Origin: Mesobacillus zeae
GTDB taxonomy: Bacteria > Bacillota > Bacilli > Bacillales > Cytobacillaceae
Direction of reading: 5' to 3'
Assembly: GCF_003570705.1 (NCBI RefSeq)
Contig: NZ_QWVT01000018.1
Location: 1 to 64,000, forward strand
Length of the DNA: 64,000 nt
Shown here piece after piece: positions 24,672-34,073 of this stretch. A program made the translations under genes and the position numbers. Each line of letters opens with the position of its first letter. Positions within the stretch are counted from its first letter, which is position 1. A model generated the notes under the pieces. That model saw nothing but the letters and a program-made list of their open reading frames with translations. It had not been told where the DNA came from and did no database searches.

Positions 24672-26411
24672 TTAAGGTCTTTCGGACTTAGGATCATTGA
24701 TGAATGAAACGCCCGAACCGTGGCAGGAATAACATACTGACATACCTGTGTGCTTCTTCAGTGCGGAAGAAGGGTTAGGATCTTTCAGATATTCAATCGC
24801 TGCGGCTTTAGCTGCGTTAGTATCACCGGCAAAATTGACAGGATCGAATTTACCTCCAGCTGCTGTCAGCTCAGCTACACCTTTATTGCTGGCATCTTTC
24901 ATGATGGTTGCATCAGTACCATGCGCAAAGTGACAGCGTGAGCATGTCAGCATATCCGTATTGGTCTGGTGACGGTGTGCAGTTGTGTAAACACCAGTAT
25001 CCGAGTTTTTATACGTTCCTGATAGATAGTCTGCATGGCAGGAAGAGCAAAAGTTGCTCATTTGGACGCCGCTATCCATAACATAATCTGCTGAGTAGTT
25101 GTTATACAGAGATTCTGGGTTTGACTTTACTGTTACAGCGATACCCTGCGAAATATCCGCTGTTGCAACATCGGCAATCGTCTTACCACCCGATTTTTCA
25201 GAAATGAAACCGTCCAGCCAGGCGACGTTAAACTGACTGGTGATATCCGTTCCTGCAGAATCTTTTATTACAGTATTCGCTTTATATGGCCAGCCTTTTT
25301 CCTGAAGCCATAGTGAGTAGTCGGCACTATAACCGCCCGCACCATGGTTGGCTCCTGGATTCCATTTGTATGTTTGCAGAATCACAGTGCCTTCAGTAAG
25401 CCCAGCCGTTTTATAGCCAGGTTTGGCTTTAGCCGGGTCAGTACCGATATCATCCGCTGTTACTGTATACTTGGAGAGGATGATATTTGCTTCCTTCGTT
25501 GCAGGGACAGTGTCTTTCACTGGGACGCCGACAAACTTCTTGCCAGCTGGATCGTCAGATGGTTTAACGCCGCCAAGTCCAAGCGGGTTGACTTTCAGCA
25601 GTTTGCTGCCTGGCGATCCGTGCGGTTCGTGACAGCTGGCGCATGTGAAATCTTCTGTCCATGAGCCGGTTCCAGCGGCTTTATTTCCGCCAGGCGCTGC
25701 CTGTACAGATACGGATCCATCAGACATATGGATGGACATGTTTCCGTCATGGGAACCGCCGAAAGTACCAGCGTTGGTAGGGGCACCAAACACACCCTTA
25801 GCTCCCATTGTGCCATCATGGCAGGCTGCGCATGTATTGTATGTTCCATCCTTGAACAAAAGGTAGTCGCCTTCCGCGGTATGCGTTTGGTGACAGCTTG
25901 CACAGGAGTTAGTGTTGTTTTGGTACGAACCGTGAGTTTTGTGTCCGGTTCTGTTCTTCTTCAATACGTTGAAACCAGTTTCGTTCGCATTTATTTTTGT
26001 TGTTTTCAGCTGTTCTGGTGATAACGGTTTAAACTCAACGTTAAATGCGTCCGAAATGGTAATCGTGGCGCCGGACACAAACGTTGTCGGTGCAGACTGG
26101 CGTGCCAATAGAACGGTATATATTTTGCCTATCTCCAGATCTGGAGTGGTGTATGACGCTGTCCGGTCAGCACCGATTGTAATGTCTTTTGTTTCCAATA
26201 CTGTATTATCCGGGTTGTTGACTGTGATGGTAAATGCAGTCGTGGACGGAGTGTCATCAGCTGTCCCGTTGAAGTCTACCTTTATCGTATTGGTACCAGC
26301 AATACGGTAGGCTTTCAGTCCGTACGCATCCTTTGCGAATGCAGCCGTCCCCAGCATTCCCACTAAAAGAACGGCCAAAATTAGTGAGAAGCTTAATTTG
26401 AACTTACTCAT
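24672..26411 (-). CDS. Exported hexahaem c-type cytochrome
   Basis: 579 aa from ATG 26411 (GGGAGG 10 bases upstream; the in-frame TTG at 26420 is too close to it). The signal peptide is MSKFKLSFSLILAVLLVGML with a TAAFA cleavage site. An Ig-like beta domain (about 30-135) is followed by six CXXCH sites: CASCH, CAACH, CASCH, CSSCH, CSRCH and CYSCH. A long haem-free insert of roughly 180 residues (about 275-455) splits the first three from the last three. Several HGS/HEPHG-type histidines near the motifs may serve as distal ligands. Family: doubled-CXXCH multihaem cytochromes. Substrate unknown. Confidence 0.85.
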   Translation of the reverse strand: MSKFKLSFSLILAVLLVGMLGTAAFAKDAYGLKAYRIAGTNTIKVDFNGTADDTPSTTAFTITVNNPDNTVLETKDITIGADRTASYTTPDLEIGKIYTVLLARQSAPTTFVSGATITISDAFNVEFKPLSPEQLKTTKINANETGFNVLKKNRTGHKTHGSYQNNTNSCASCHQTHTAEGDYLLFKDGTYNTCAACHDGTMGAKGVFGAPTNAGTFGGSHDGNMSIHMSDGSVSVQAAPGGNKAAGTGSWTEDFTCASCHEPHGSPGSKLLKVNPLGLGGVKPSDDPAGKKFVGVPVKDTVPATKEANIILSKYTVTADDIGTDPAKAKPGYKTAGLTEGTVILQTYKWNPGANHGAGGYSADYSLWLQEKGWPYKANTVIKDSAGTDITSQFNVAWLDGFISEKSGGKTIADVATADISQGIAVTVKSNPESLYNNYSADYVMDSGVQMSNFCSSCHADYLSGTYKNSDTGVYTTAHRHQTNTDMLTCSRCHFAHGTDATIMKDASNKGVAELTAAGGKFDPVNFAGDTNAAKAAAIEYLKDPNPSSALKKHTGMSVCYSCHGSGVSFINDPKSERP

Positions 26412-26489
26412 GTTCTGCAAACCTCCCTTGTAAAATACTTTTTCTCTCTATAAGATTCTCCCGTCTAAAACGATTATGGCTCTTTCGGG

Positions 26490-26503
26490 CATCACCTCCC
26501 TTA
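26490..26503 (-). other. Near-perfect anti-16S sequence without a usable start codon
   Basis: On the minus strand AAGGGAGGTGAT, one mismatch from full complement to the 3' end of 16S rRNA, lies between the NHL gene and the hexahaem gene. The only nearby ATG is 2 bases away and would open a 14-codon frame. It may be a leader peptide signal, a ribosome standby site or chance. Confidence 0.35.
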
Positions 26504-26519
26504 AGGAAAAATGATAGTT

Positions 26520-27488
26520 TTAATAGTAAACTGCTACGCGCTGATTGAAGGTATCCGTGATATAAAGCTGGCTTTTTTCATCAACAAACAATCCATTAGG
26601 GAGGAAAAATTGTTCGTTTTCGCTTCCAAGCCCGCCAAATTGATAGACCTTTTCACCTTTGCTGTCAAAACCGTAAACATAATGTGTCATATTATCGACC
26701 AAGAAAATCGTTCCCTTGGCATTTACTGCCAGACCACGCGGATTAACGAGTACAGATTCCCCTTTGCCGTTTTTCGTTCCATTGATCACTTGCTTGAACT
26801 TACCTTTTTTATCGTAAACAACCATCCGCTGGTTCCCGGAATCTGCTACGTAAATATTATTATCATCATCTATGGCTACCGCATTTGGAGCGTTCAAAAC
26901 ATCCTCTTTGTTTTTACCTGCTGAAATCTCCATCTGCTTTTTGCCGTCAAGGGTAAAGACCAGTACTTTAGCGTTTTGGACATCTGTAACATACAGTTTA
27001 TTGTGGTTGATCCGAAGCCCGGCCGGACTTTTAATAGAAGGTGATTTGCTTCCTTTCTCTTCAAAATTCCGAATGAACTTGCCTTTTGGGTTAAAAATCG
27101 ATATTTTCCCATTGTACAAGTCAGCGACGTAGACGTTCCCTTTCTCATCTCCTGCAATGCCATAAGGGAATTTAAACTCTCCGTTGCCTTCTCCTTCTTT
27201 GCCGAACTTGAAGATTGGGGTGCTTGATGAATCAAAGACCTGGACCTGCTTATGATTCGTATCTGTTACGTAAATGTATTCACCAATTTTTGCCACATCC
27301 ATTGGCTTTTCCAGAGGCGTCTTGAAATCGCCCTGAATGAAATGGCTGAAGGTAGGCGGGCCATCCTGTCCAATGTCCGTTACTCGATTTGCTTTGTTTT
27401 GGAGATTAAAATAATAAATAATGGCAAACAGGATAACCGTTAACACTGCAATCGCAGCCATCCACCTATAAACGTTTTTCTTTTTCAT
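26520..27488 (-). CDS. Membrane-anchored NHL-repeat beta-propeller protein
   Basis: 322 aa: one N-terminal transmembrane helix (about residues 9-28), then an extracytoplasmic six-bladed NHL propeller. Repeated strands are seen such as GEYIYVTDTNHKQVQVFD, KGNVYVADLYNGKISIFN, DNNIYVADSGNQRMVVYD and KSQLYITDTFNQRVAVYY. NHL-repeat proteins are frequent next to multihaem cytochromes and probably act as protein-binding scaffolds or in assembly; no catalytic residues are evident. AAAGGAG lies before the ATG. It is 34 bp downstream of the TPR gene in the same direction. Confidence 0.85.
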   Translation of the reverse strand: MKKKNVYRWMAAIAVLTVILFAIIYYFNLQNKANRVTDIGQDGPPTFSHFIQGDFKTPLEKPMDVAKIGEYIYVTDTNHKQVQVFDSSSTPIFKFGKEGEGNGEFKFPYGIAGDEKGNVYVADLYNGKISIFNPKGKFIRNFEEKGSKSPSIKSPAGLRINHNKLYVTDVQNAKVLVFTLDGKKQMEISAGKNKEDVLNAPNAVAIDDDNNIYVADSGNQRMVVYDKKGKFKQVINGTKNGKGESVLVNPRGLAVNAKGTIFLVDNMTHYVYGFDSKGEKVYQFGGLGSENEQFFLPNGLFVDEKSQLYITDTFNQRVAVYY

Positions 27489-27522
27489 GGAGTTTGTCTC
27501 CTTTCAATCGTTCGTGTGTGTA

Positions 27523-28206
27523 TTACTTTGTTGATAATCGATCTAGGGCCTTGATGGCTGGCTTGTAGAGCGGATCAAATGATAGAGCTTCTTTATAGAT
27601 CGCTTCCGCTTCTTTTTTATCGCCCTGGGCTTCTGCGACCATACCGATTTCATACAATGTATCAACGTTCCCTGCTTTTAAGCGGTACGCTTCTTCCAAA
27701 GCCTCTTCCGATTCTTTGTACATTTTTAGTTTCCGGTAGCTTTTGCCCTTCATTAAGTGCCCTTTATAGTCGAGAGGAGACAGATCGGTTGCTTTTACCG
27801 CCTGCTGTAATGCTTTGTCCGTTTTGTTTTGTTTGTCGTAGACAATGCTTAAATTCAGATAGGCATCGAAGAATTTTTTATCGAGAGTGATGGCTGTTTT
27901 ATATTGCTTAATCGCTTCATCATCGTCGCCTTTCAGGAAATAAGTGTATCCAAGCTGAACCCTGCTTTCAGGAGAATTGGGCTTCTGGTTTACTTCTTCC
28001 TTATAGTAGTCCAGCCGCTCATTAAGCTTGGCGGATTCATTCTTGTCCCATAGGAATCGTTCGCTGATGTAATATCCTGCAGAAAGGCAGATGGCCAATG
28101 TCCCGATGAGGATAAGTGATGCTTGCCACCAGTTAAACCTTTCATTTTTTTGTTTTTTCGGCTTTTTATCGGACTCCTGGGCTGTAATCTGTTCCTGCGT
28201 TTCCAT
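27523..28206 (-). CDS. Membrane-anchored TPR protein
   Basis: 227 aa from ATG 28206 (AGGAGG 6 bases upstream; longer frames overlap the upstream cytochrome gene). A cytoplasmic Lys-rich stretch precedes a transmembrane helix (about 24-46). About four tetratricopeptide repeats follow (SRVQLGYTYFLKGDDDEAIK, FFDAYLNLSIVYDKQNKTDK and so on). TPR membrane proteins resembling CcmH/NrfG help present apocytochromes to the haem ligation machinery. A similar role is plausible here, but it is inference. Confidence 0.82.
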   Translation of the reverse strand: METQEQITAQESDKKPKKQKNERFNWWQASLILIGTLAICLSAGYYISERFLWDKNESAKLNERLDYYKEEVNQKPNSPESRVQLGYTYFLKGDDDEAIKQYKTAITLDKKFFDAYLNLSIVYDKQNKTDKALQQAVKATDLSPLDYKGHLMKGKSYRKLKMYKESEEALEEAYRLKAGNVDTLYEIGMVAEAQGDKKEAEAIYKEALSFDPLYKPAIKALDRLSTK

Positions 28207-28231
28207 AAGGATCCTCCTATTCAAACAGTTT

Positions 28232-29410
28232 TCATTCTTGATGGCATGAAGTACAATTCTTTTTCGAATGGCACGAATAACAGTAGGTTGAAGGTCTTCC
28301 TCCATTTGGAATCTTTACCGGGTGAGTGACTCTCCAGTTGCTGTCACTGTGGTTGCTTGGGTGGCAGCTGTTGCATGTCACAATTTTGTTTTTTGTCTTT
28401 CCATTGTTTTGATAATCGTGGCATGCCAGACATTTGTCGGGATTCTCATCTGCAATTGCCCCGTGTTTGGCTGTGAAGCCTTTTTGGTGGCTTGGCGGGG
28501 GTTGCATATGGCATTTTTCACAAAAGGTATTTACTTTAGCATAATCTTTTACACTGACCTGTTTGTCCGTAATTCGGCCAGCCTGGAGGTATTTATCATG
28601 TGCCGGCATATCGTCAAACAGTTTTATTTCTTCTGTTGACATATATTCATGGCAGTCATTGCATTCTTTCAGTTGAGTCTTGGCATCCATTCCGTGTGAT
28701 GCTAGCTTGAAGTCTTCTTTTTTATGGCTTGCCGGGTACATGCCGGTCGTGTGGCATGTGTTGCATGCTGTAGACACCTTTCGGGCTGAATGGCATTCCA
28801 TGCATGTTTTCATTTCAGGTTTTATATATTTCCTGTCGCTCATCATGGCATTCCCGAGAGACTCGTCCCACTTGGAGTAGTCTGTTTTAAAGGTCACTTT
28901 TCTTTCGGCGATTTTGCCATGGGCAACGCCGCTGTGACACTGGGTGCATTTGATGTCTTTGTTTTTATGCCGGTCATGGGGAATGATGAGGTCGCCTGAA
29001 GGCGTAGTGTTTCTGTTGTTCATGTTATGGCATGTTTCACAGGCGCTGTCTGGTATTTCTTTTGGCATAACAATAGGTGCTGTATAGGTGGAGGTGATAC
29101 TTTTGACAGCTTCTTTGGCCCCGTCAGCCTTTGCTTTTGCCAGGTTTTCAAGTCCTGGATCGACATGGCAGCTGACGCAATCAGCCTCGCTGTGGGATGA
29201 AGCCTTCCACGTATAGTACTCCGGCTTCATCTCATGGCAGGAGGAACAAAACTTTGAGCTGGAACTTCCTTCGAGGCCGATGTAGCCAACCCCGAAGAGA
29301 ATCGCGGTGAAAATCAGCGTCAGCGCCGCGATTTTGCTCCAGTTCTTTTGGAATACTTTCCGAAAACGTGAAGGGGGAGGGGTCGGCTTGTCTTCGATAT
29401 GCTCATCCAT
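28232..29410 (-). CDS. NapC/NirT-type membrane cytochrome with 12 haem motifs
   Basis: 392 aa. A short cytoplasmic tail and one transmembrane helix (about 27-48) lead into a NapC/NirT-like domain: CSSCHEMKPEYYTWKASSHS, CVSCHVDPG, CETCHN and CTQCHSGVAHG. Eight more CXXCH sites follow: CMECH, CNTCH, CNDCH, CEKCH, CLACH, CNSCH, CYSCH and CTSCH. NapC/NirT domains oxidise menaquinol at the membrane and pass electrons to periplasmic or exported partners; the extra eight haems make this a built-in wire. AGGAGGG lies 7-8 bases before the ATG. It is 26 bp upstream of the TPR gene. Confidence 0.88.
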   Translation of the reverse strand: MDEHIEDKPTPPPSRFRKVFQKNWSKIAALTLIFTAILFGVGYIGLEGSSSSKFCSSCHEMKPEYYTWKASSHSEADCVSCHVDPGLENLAKAKADGAKEAVKSITSTYTAPIVMPKEIPDSACETCHNMNNRNTTPSGDLIIPHDRHKNKDIKCTQCHSGVAHGKIAERKVTFKTDYSKWDESLGNAMMSDRKYIKPEMKTCMECHSARKVSTACNTCHTTGMYPASHKKEDFKLASHGMDAKTQLKECNDCHEYMSTEEIKLFDDMPAHDKYLQAGRITDKQVSVKDYAKVNTFCEKCHMQPPPSHQKGFTAKHGAIADENPDKCLACHDYQNNGKTKNKIVTCNSCHPSNHSDSNWRVTHPVKIPNGGRPSTYCYSCHSKKNCTSCHQE

Positions 29411-29438
29411 CTTGGATCCCTCCTAAATATGTAAACGA

Positions 29439-30800
29439 TTATTTCTTTTCATCCTTGAATCCGGTACGGTGACAGAATTCACAGTACACATCTGTCGGCG
29501 CCTTGATTTTTTCTCCTTCAGCCGGTTTCTTCCGGTCGTGGCAGACATAGCATTCGGCTTTTTGCTCATTTGTCGCTGCATGCGGTGCGTGTGCTGTCAG
29601 CCAAGTATCGCTGTTCGTATGGCCTAGCGGGCGGTAGCCGTGGCAGGAGGAGCAGAAGTTGCTTTCGCGCGAATCGTTCTTGACCACCGTCAGGTTTGGC
29701 TTGTAGGCCGTTTTTGTTGCGCCTGCTTCAATTAAGCTGACAATATTCTGGGTAGGAACTTTCTTAATCCATTTAGTATCTTTGTGGCAGTCAAGGCAGT
29801 TATTAAGATCCTGGATGGCATTGCCGCCGTGGTTTTGCGTCCAGTCTTTCTGCTCATGGTCCTTTGGTGTGCTGACTTCCTTGTGGCAGGTGAAGCATTC
29901 CATGGACAGCTTGACATCTTTTTTCTGCTTTCCAATAGCCTGCAGGATAATTTCCTGCTGAGTTTTCTTGTTGTGCACTGCCTGTTCTTCGGCAGTCAGG
30001 GTTGCGGCTGCGGTATCTACTGTGGCTGCTTCGGCGTGTGATGCTTCTTTCTTTTCGCCTTTTTCATGAGGATTATCTGGCAGGGAGTATTGAATATCCT
30101 TCCATGGTCGCTCGCCCTTGTTGACTTTGTCATGGCAGTCAATGCAAGTTCCCATGTTAGGGCGCATATATTCAGGGGTTACTAGTTTATCGGCGTTGTC
30201 TTTTTTCCAGTAGCCCATATCTTTCTGGCTATTGATGCCCCGATCAACCACCTTGGCGTGCGCGACCCCGCTGTGGCAAGTGATGCAGGGGATATCTTCC
30301 TTGATATGTTCTTCGTGGTTGACCTTTAAGTCCCCGGTCGCTGTGACCAGCCTGTTTTCAGAGTGGCATTGCAGGCAATTTTCATCTAAAACCGCGACGG
30401 TCTGGACGATCGGGTCAGGTACACCTGTTACGTGGTAATAAACCTCTTTCAGTGATTCCACTTTGTGCACAACTTCATTTACCACTCCAGGTTTAACGTG
30501 GCATTCCACGCATTGTATTTCGCTGTGCGCGCTCGCCTCGTATGTAACAAATTCAGGGCCCATCTCATGGCAGAATGCGCAAAACTTTGGATTATTGGTG
30601 GCTGTTACAGCACCAAACACTATGCCCACCATTGCGATAACAGCAAATAACGAGGCGAAAAGAAGACGCCATTTGTTAACTGGATTACTCCAGTCGATTC
30701 CTTTGATTTTTCTCCAGAGCCTCTTGAACACGCCTGGCTTTTTGGGTTTTATCTCTATTTCCCCGGCAGGATCTGTTTTTTTCTTTTTCCTGAAGCCCAC
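29439..30800 (-). CDS. NapC/NirT-type membrane cytochrome with 10 haem motifs
   Basis: 453 aa from GTG 30800 (AAAGGGGGAG 6 bases upstream; a TTG at 30821 is inside that site). A basic cytoplasmic N-terminus and a transmembrane helix (about 45-68) precede the NapC-like domain: CAFCHEMGPEFVTYEASAHS, CVECHVKPG, CLQCHSENR and CITCHSGVAHA. CIDCH, CFTCH, CLDCH, CSSCH, CYVCH and CEFCH follow, ten sites in all. An Ala/Glu-rich linker splits the two halves near residues 245-290. It is paralogous to the next gene, suggesting duplication of the quinol-oxidising module. First gene of the likely operon F-E-TPR-NHL. Confidence 0.88.
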   Translation of the reverse strand: MGFRKKKKTDPAGEIEIKPKKPGVFKRLWRKIKGIDWSNPVNKWRLLFASLFAVIAMVGIVFGAVTATNNPKFCAFCHEMGPEFVTYEASAHSEIQCVECHVKPGVVNEVVHKVESLKEVYYHVTGVPDPIVQTVAVLDENCLQCHSENRLVTATGDLKVNHEEHIKEDIPCITCHSGVAHAKVVDRGINSQKDMGYWKKDNADKLVTPEYMRPNMGTCIDCHDKVNKGERPWKDIQYSLPDNPHEKGEKKEASHAEAATVDTAAATLTAEEQAVHNKKTQQEIILQAIGKQKKDVKLSMECFTCHKEVSTPKDHEQKDWTQNHGGNAIQDLNNCLDCHKDTKWIKKVPTQNIVSLIEAGATKTAYKPNLTVVKNDSRESNFCSSCHGYRPLGHTNSDTWLTAHAPHAATNEQKAECYVCHDRKKPAEGEKIKAPTDVYCEFCHRTGFKDEKK

Positions 30801-30850
30801 AGTACTCTCCCCCTTTACCAACGGCTTTCTTTATAGTTTACATTTTCTTC

Positions 30851-30943
30851 CCTATATTCTGAGTATCCAATATTCACAACACCTTTCCAATGTATTTTTT
30901 GTGAATAAAACTGTTAAAACATCTTTTTGAAAAATATTTCACA
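30851..30943 (-). promoter_or_regulatory. Promoter and redox-type operator of the cytochrome operon
   Basis: On the minus strand TTGTGA (30879-30874), 17 bp, TATAGG (30856-30851) is a good sigma-A promoter. The -35 lies in one arm of a perfect inverted repeat, TATTCACAA (30871-30879) and TTGTGAATA (30899-30907). Further upstream, minus-strand ATGTGAAATATTTTTCAA (30926-30943 region) is three mismatches from the Rex box TTGTGAA-W4-TTCACAA and is also Fnr-like. This suggests control by NADH/NAD or oxygen status. Confidence 0.5.
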
Positions 30944-31221
30944 TATTGGTCTAAATTGCTTATTTTTACTAGGCATTCAAGAGTTTTTTAACGTATTTAC
31001 AGTAAAAACTTAGCTAGGATGAGAGAGAATAAATATACGTTTATATTAATGGAAAAAGGTATAGTGAGAACCATGATGCTACGCTGTTTCTATGAAAGAA
31101 GGATGAAAAAATAGAGAAATAGCTGAATAATTTTTATATAAGGACAGCAGCTATATTCACTGGATAATAAGGCTGGTCTCATACCCATTTTGTAAAATGT
31201 TGGCTTAAGGTCCCCCATCTG

Positions 31222-31250
31222 TTGTCACTGCTTTTTGGAAGTGTTAAAAT
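31222..31250 (+). promoter_or_regulatory. Sigma-A promoter of secA
   Basis: TTGTCA (31222-31227), 17 bp, TAAAAT (31245-31250). Confidence 0.75.
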
Positions 31251-31381
31251 TAGAGAGAACTAAAATCGAATTTTTACAAGGATTCGGGAGGTTTTATGGC
31301 GAATCTTTTTTATTTAGCGCCAAAAATAAAATCGCTTACTCTATGTCTTTCTAAGACTTAATTGATAAAAGGAGCGTCATT

Positions 31382-33895
31382 ATGGGATTTCTAGATAAAA
31401 TTTTCGACCAGAACAAACGCGATTTAAAAAAGCTTACAAGGCTTGCCGACGAGATTGACAGGCTGGCTGCAGATACAGAAAAACTAACTGACGATGAACT
31501 GAGAGGCAAGACTGAAGAGTTCAAGGCTCGGTATCAGAATGGAGAAACGACAGAGGATCTTCTGGTTGAAGCTTTCGCGGTTGTCCGCGAAGCTGCCCGC
31601 CGCGTGCTTGGACTTTATCCATATAAAGTACAGCTGATGGGCGGCGTGGCTCTTCATGACGGAAATATTTCCGAGATGAAAACAGGGGAAGGTAAAACGC
31701 TGACTGCAACAATGCCGGTATATTTGAATGCAATTACCGGTAAAGGCGTCCACGTTGTTACAGTCAACGAATACCTGGCAAGCCGCGATGCCACCGAAAT
31801 GGGCCAGCTCTATGAATTTCTAGGCCTTACTGTCGGCCTCAACCTGACAGGAATGGAAAAAGAAGAAAAGCAAGCAGCCTACAATGCGGATATTACTTAC
31901 GGAACTAACAATGAATACGGCTTCGATTATTTGCGCGATAACATGGTGCTTTACAGCGAGCAAAAGGTTCAGCGCCCACTCCACTATGCGGTCATTGATG
32001 AAGTTGACTCCATCTTGATTGACGAAGCGCGTACGCCGCTGATTATTTCTGGAACGGCTCAAAAATCAGCAAATCTCTATATTCAGGCAAATGCGTTCGT
32101 CCGGACTTTGAAAAAAGACGAAGACTTTACGTACGATGAAAAAACGAAGGGTGTACAGCTGACAGAAGAAGGAATCACAAAAGCCGAAAAGGGTTTTGGA
32201 ATTGACAACCTTTTCGATATCTCGCATGTTACGCTGAACCATCACATTAACCAGGCGCTAAAAGCACATGCAAGCATGCACCTTGATGTGGATTATGTTA
32301 TCCAGGATGGCGAAATCATCATTGTCGACCAGTTTACAGGCCGACTGATGAAAGGCCGCCGTTACAGCGAAGGGCTTCACCAGGCGATCGAGGCAAAAGA
32401 AGGCCTCGAAATCCAGAATGAAAGCATGACACTGGCGACCATCACATTCCAAAACTACTTCCGTATGTACGAAAAGCTTTCAGGTATGACTGGTACTGCG
32501 AAAACGGAAGAAGAAGAATTCCGCAACATCTATAATATGAATGTCATCGTCATCCCGACAAACCGTATAATCGTCCGTGATGACCGGGCCGACTTGATTT
32601 ATGCGTCAATGGAAGGCAAGTTCCGCGCTGTTGTAGAGGATATTGCAGAGCGGTACCATAAAGGCCAACCAGTCCTTGTCGGTACGGTTGCCATCGAGAC
32701 GTCCGAACTGATTTCAAAGATGCTTTTGAAAAAAGGTGTTAAACATAATGTATTGAACGCGAAAAACCATGGGCGTGAAGCTGAGATTATCATGGAAGCA
32801 GGCCAAAAGGGTTCCGTTACCATTGCAACAAACATGGCGGGCCGCGGTACGGATATCAAGCTTGGTGAAGGCGTTGTGGAGCTTGGCGGCCTTGCGGTCA
32901 TCGGTACCGAACGACATGAAAGCCGCCGGATCGATAACCAGCTGCGTGGACGTTCTGGCCGTCAGGGAGACCCGGGGGTGACGCAATTTTATCTTTCAAT
33001 GGAAGACGAACTGATGCGTCGATTCGGCTCCGATAATATGAAAGCCATGATGGCCAAACTTGGAATGGATGACACACAGCCGATTCAGAGCAAAATGGTT
33101 TCAAAAGCCGTTGAATCAGCCCAGAAGCGTGTCGAGGGCAACAACTTTGACGCCCGTAAACAGCTTCTTCAATACGACGACGTGCTTCGTCAGCAGCGTG
33201 AAATCATTTACAAGCAGCGCGATGATGTCCTCGAAGCCGAGAATCTCCGCGAAGTAGTTGAAAAAATGATTCTGTCAGTGCTTGAGCGCGTAGTTGCGGT
33301 CCATACACCAGCAGGCGAGGATATGGAGGATTGGCAGCTTGAGGGAATCATTGATTATGTGAACGGAAATCTTCTCCATGAAGGTGCCATTGATACGGAT
33401 GATCTTCGCAGCAAGGACCGTGAAGAAATCTCCGAGTTTATTTTTTCCATGGTCAAGGAGCGCTATGACGAGAAGGAGACCGAGCTTGGATATGAGCAAA
33501 TGCGGGAATTCGAGAAGGTCATCGTTCTTCGCAGTGTTGACTCGAAGTGGATGGACCATATCGACCAGATGGATCACCTCCGCCAGGGAATCCATCTTCG
33601 CGCCTATGGCCAGATTGACCCGCTCCGTGAATACCAGCAGGAAGGTTTCCTGATGTTCGAAAACATGATTGCTTCAATCGAGGAGGATGCAGCCCGCTAC
33701 GTTATGAAAGCGGAAATCCGCAATAATCTGGAACGTCAGGAAGTCGTGAAGGGACATGCCGTCAATCCAAAAGAAGATGGCGAGAAAGTGAAGAAAAAAC
33801 CTGTTACCAAATCTGTTGATATTGGCCGTAACGACCCTTGCCACTGCGGCAGCGGCAAGAAATTCAAAAACTGCCATGGCAAGCTGGAAGCCTAA
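31382..33895 (+). CDS. secA: SecA, preprotein translocase ATPase
   Basis: 837-aa motor of Sec export. Walker A lies in [19 protein letters not shown] near residue 100, the DEAD-like [17 protein letters not shown] near 205, and the motor motif [15 protein letters not shown] near 485. The C-terminal SecB/lipid-binding zinc site [13 protein letters not shown] ends the protein. Length and order are those of B. subtilis SecA1. AAGGAG precedes the ATG. The cytochrome proteins above would be among its substrates. Confidence 0.97.
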   Translation: MGFLDKIFDQNKRDLKKLTRLADEIDRLAADTEKLTDDELRGKTEEFKARYQNGETTEDLLVEAFAVVREAARRVLGLYPYKVQLMGGVALHDGNISEMKTGEGKTLTATMPVYLNAITGKGVHVVTVNEYLASRDATEMGQLYEFLGLTVGLNLTGMEKEEKQAAYNADITYGTNNEYGFDYLRDNMVLYSEQKVQRPLHYAVIDEVDSILIDEARTPLIISGTAQKSANLYIQANAFVRTLKKDEDFTYDEKTKGVQLTEEGITKAEKGFGIDNLFDISHVTLNHHINQALKAHASMHLDVDYVIQDGEIIIVDQFTGRLMKGRRYSEGLHQAIEAKEGLEIQNESMTLATITFQNYFRMYEKLSGMTGTAKTEEEEFRNIYNMNVIVIPTNRIIVRDDRADLIYASMEGKFRAVVEDIAERYHKGQPVLVGTVAIETSELISKMLLKKGVKHNVLNAKNHGREAEIIMEAGQKGSVTIATNMAGRGTDIKLGEGVVELGGLAVIGTERHESRRIDNQLRGRSGRQGDPGVTQFYLSMEDELMRRFGSDNMKAMMAKLGMDDTQPIQSKMVSKAVESAQKRVEGNNFDARKQLLQYDDVLRQQREIIYKQRDDVLEAENLREVVEKMILSVLERVVAVHTPAGEDMEDWQLEGIIDYVNGNLLHEGAIDTDDLRSKDREEISEFIFSMVKERYDEKETELGYEQMREFEKVIVLRSVDSKWMDHIDQMDHLRQGIHLRAYGQIDPLREYQQEGFLMFENMIASIEEDAARYVMKAEIRNNLERQEVVKGHAVNPKEDGEKVKKKPVTKSVDIGRNDPCHCGSGKKFKNCHGKLEA

Positions 33896-33950
33896 CTTTT
33901 TGTTTTAAAAACTTGTGGTGTAATACCTGCACCGTGAATAATGTGAAAAA

Positions 33951-33987
33951 GAGGGCCGGCGGACGATCCGCCGACTCTTTTTTTCCA
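33951..33987 (+). terminator. Terminator of secA
   Basis: GAG...CCGGCGGA/TCCGCCG...CTC stem followed by TTTTTTT. Confidence 0.85.
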
Positions 33988-34073
33988 TCATAGCCTTCCC
34001 GGACTCATGCTTGATGTGAAATTCCTAAATGGAAGAGATATAATAGAAGCAACTAATTTATGAGGTGAATAAT

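Noticed and set aside
22932-30930. Plus-strand frames opposite the cytochrome genes
   Set aside because: Antisense shadows of cysteine- and histidine-rich genes, without start signals or families.
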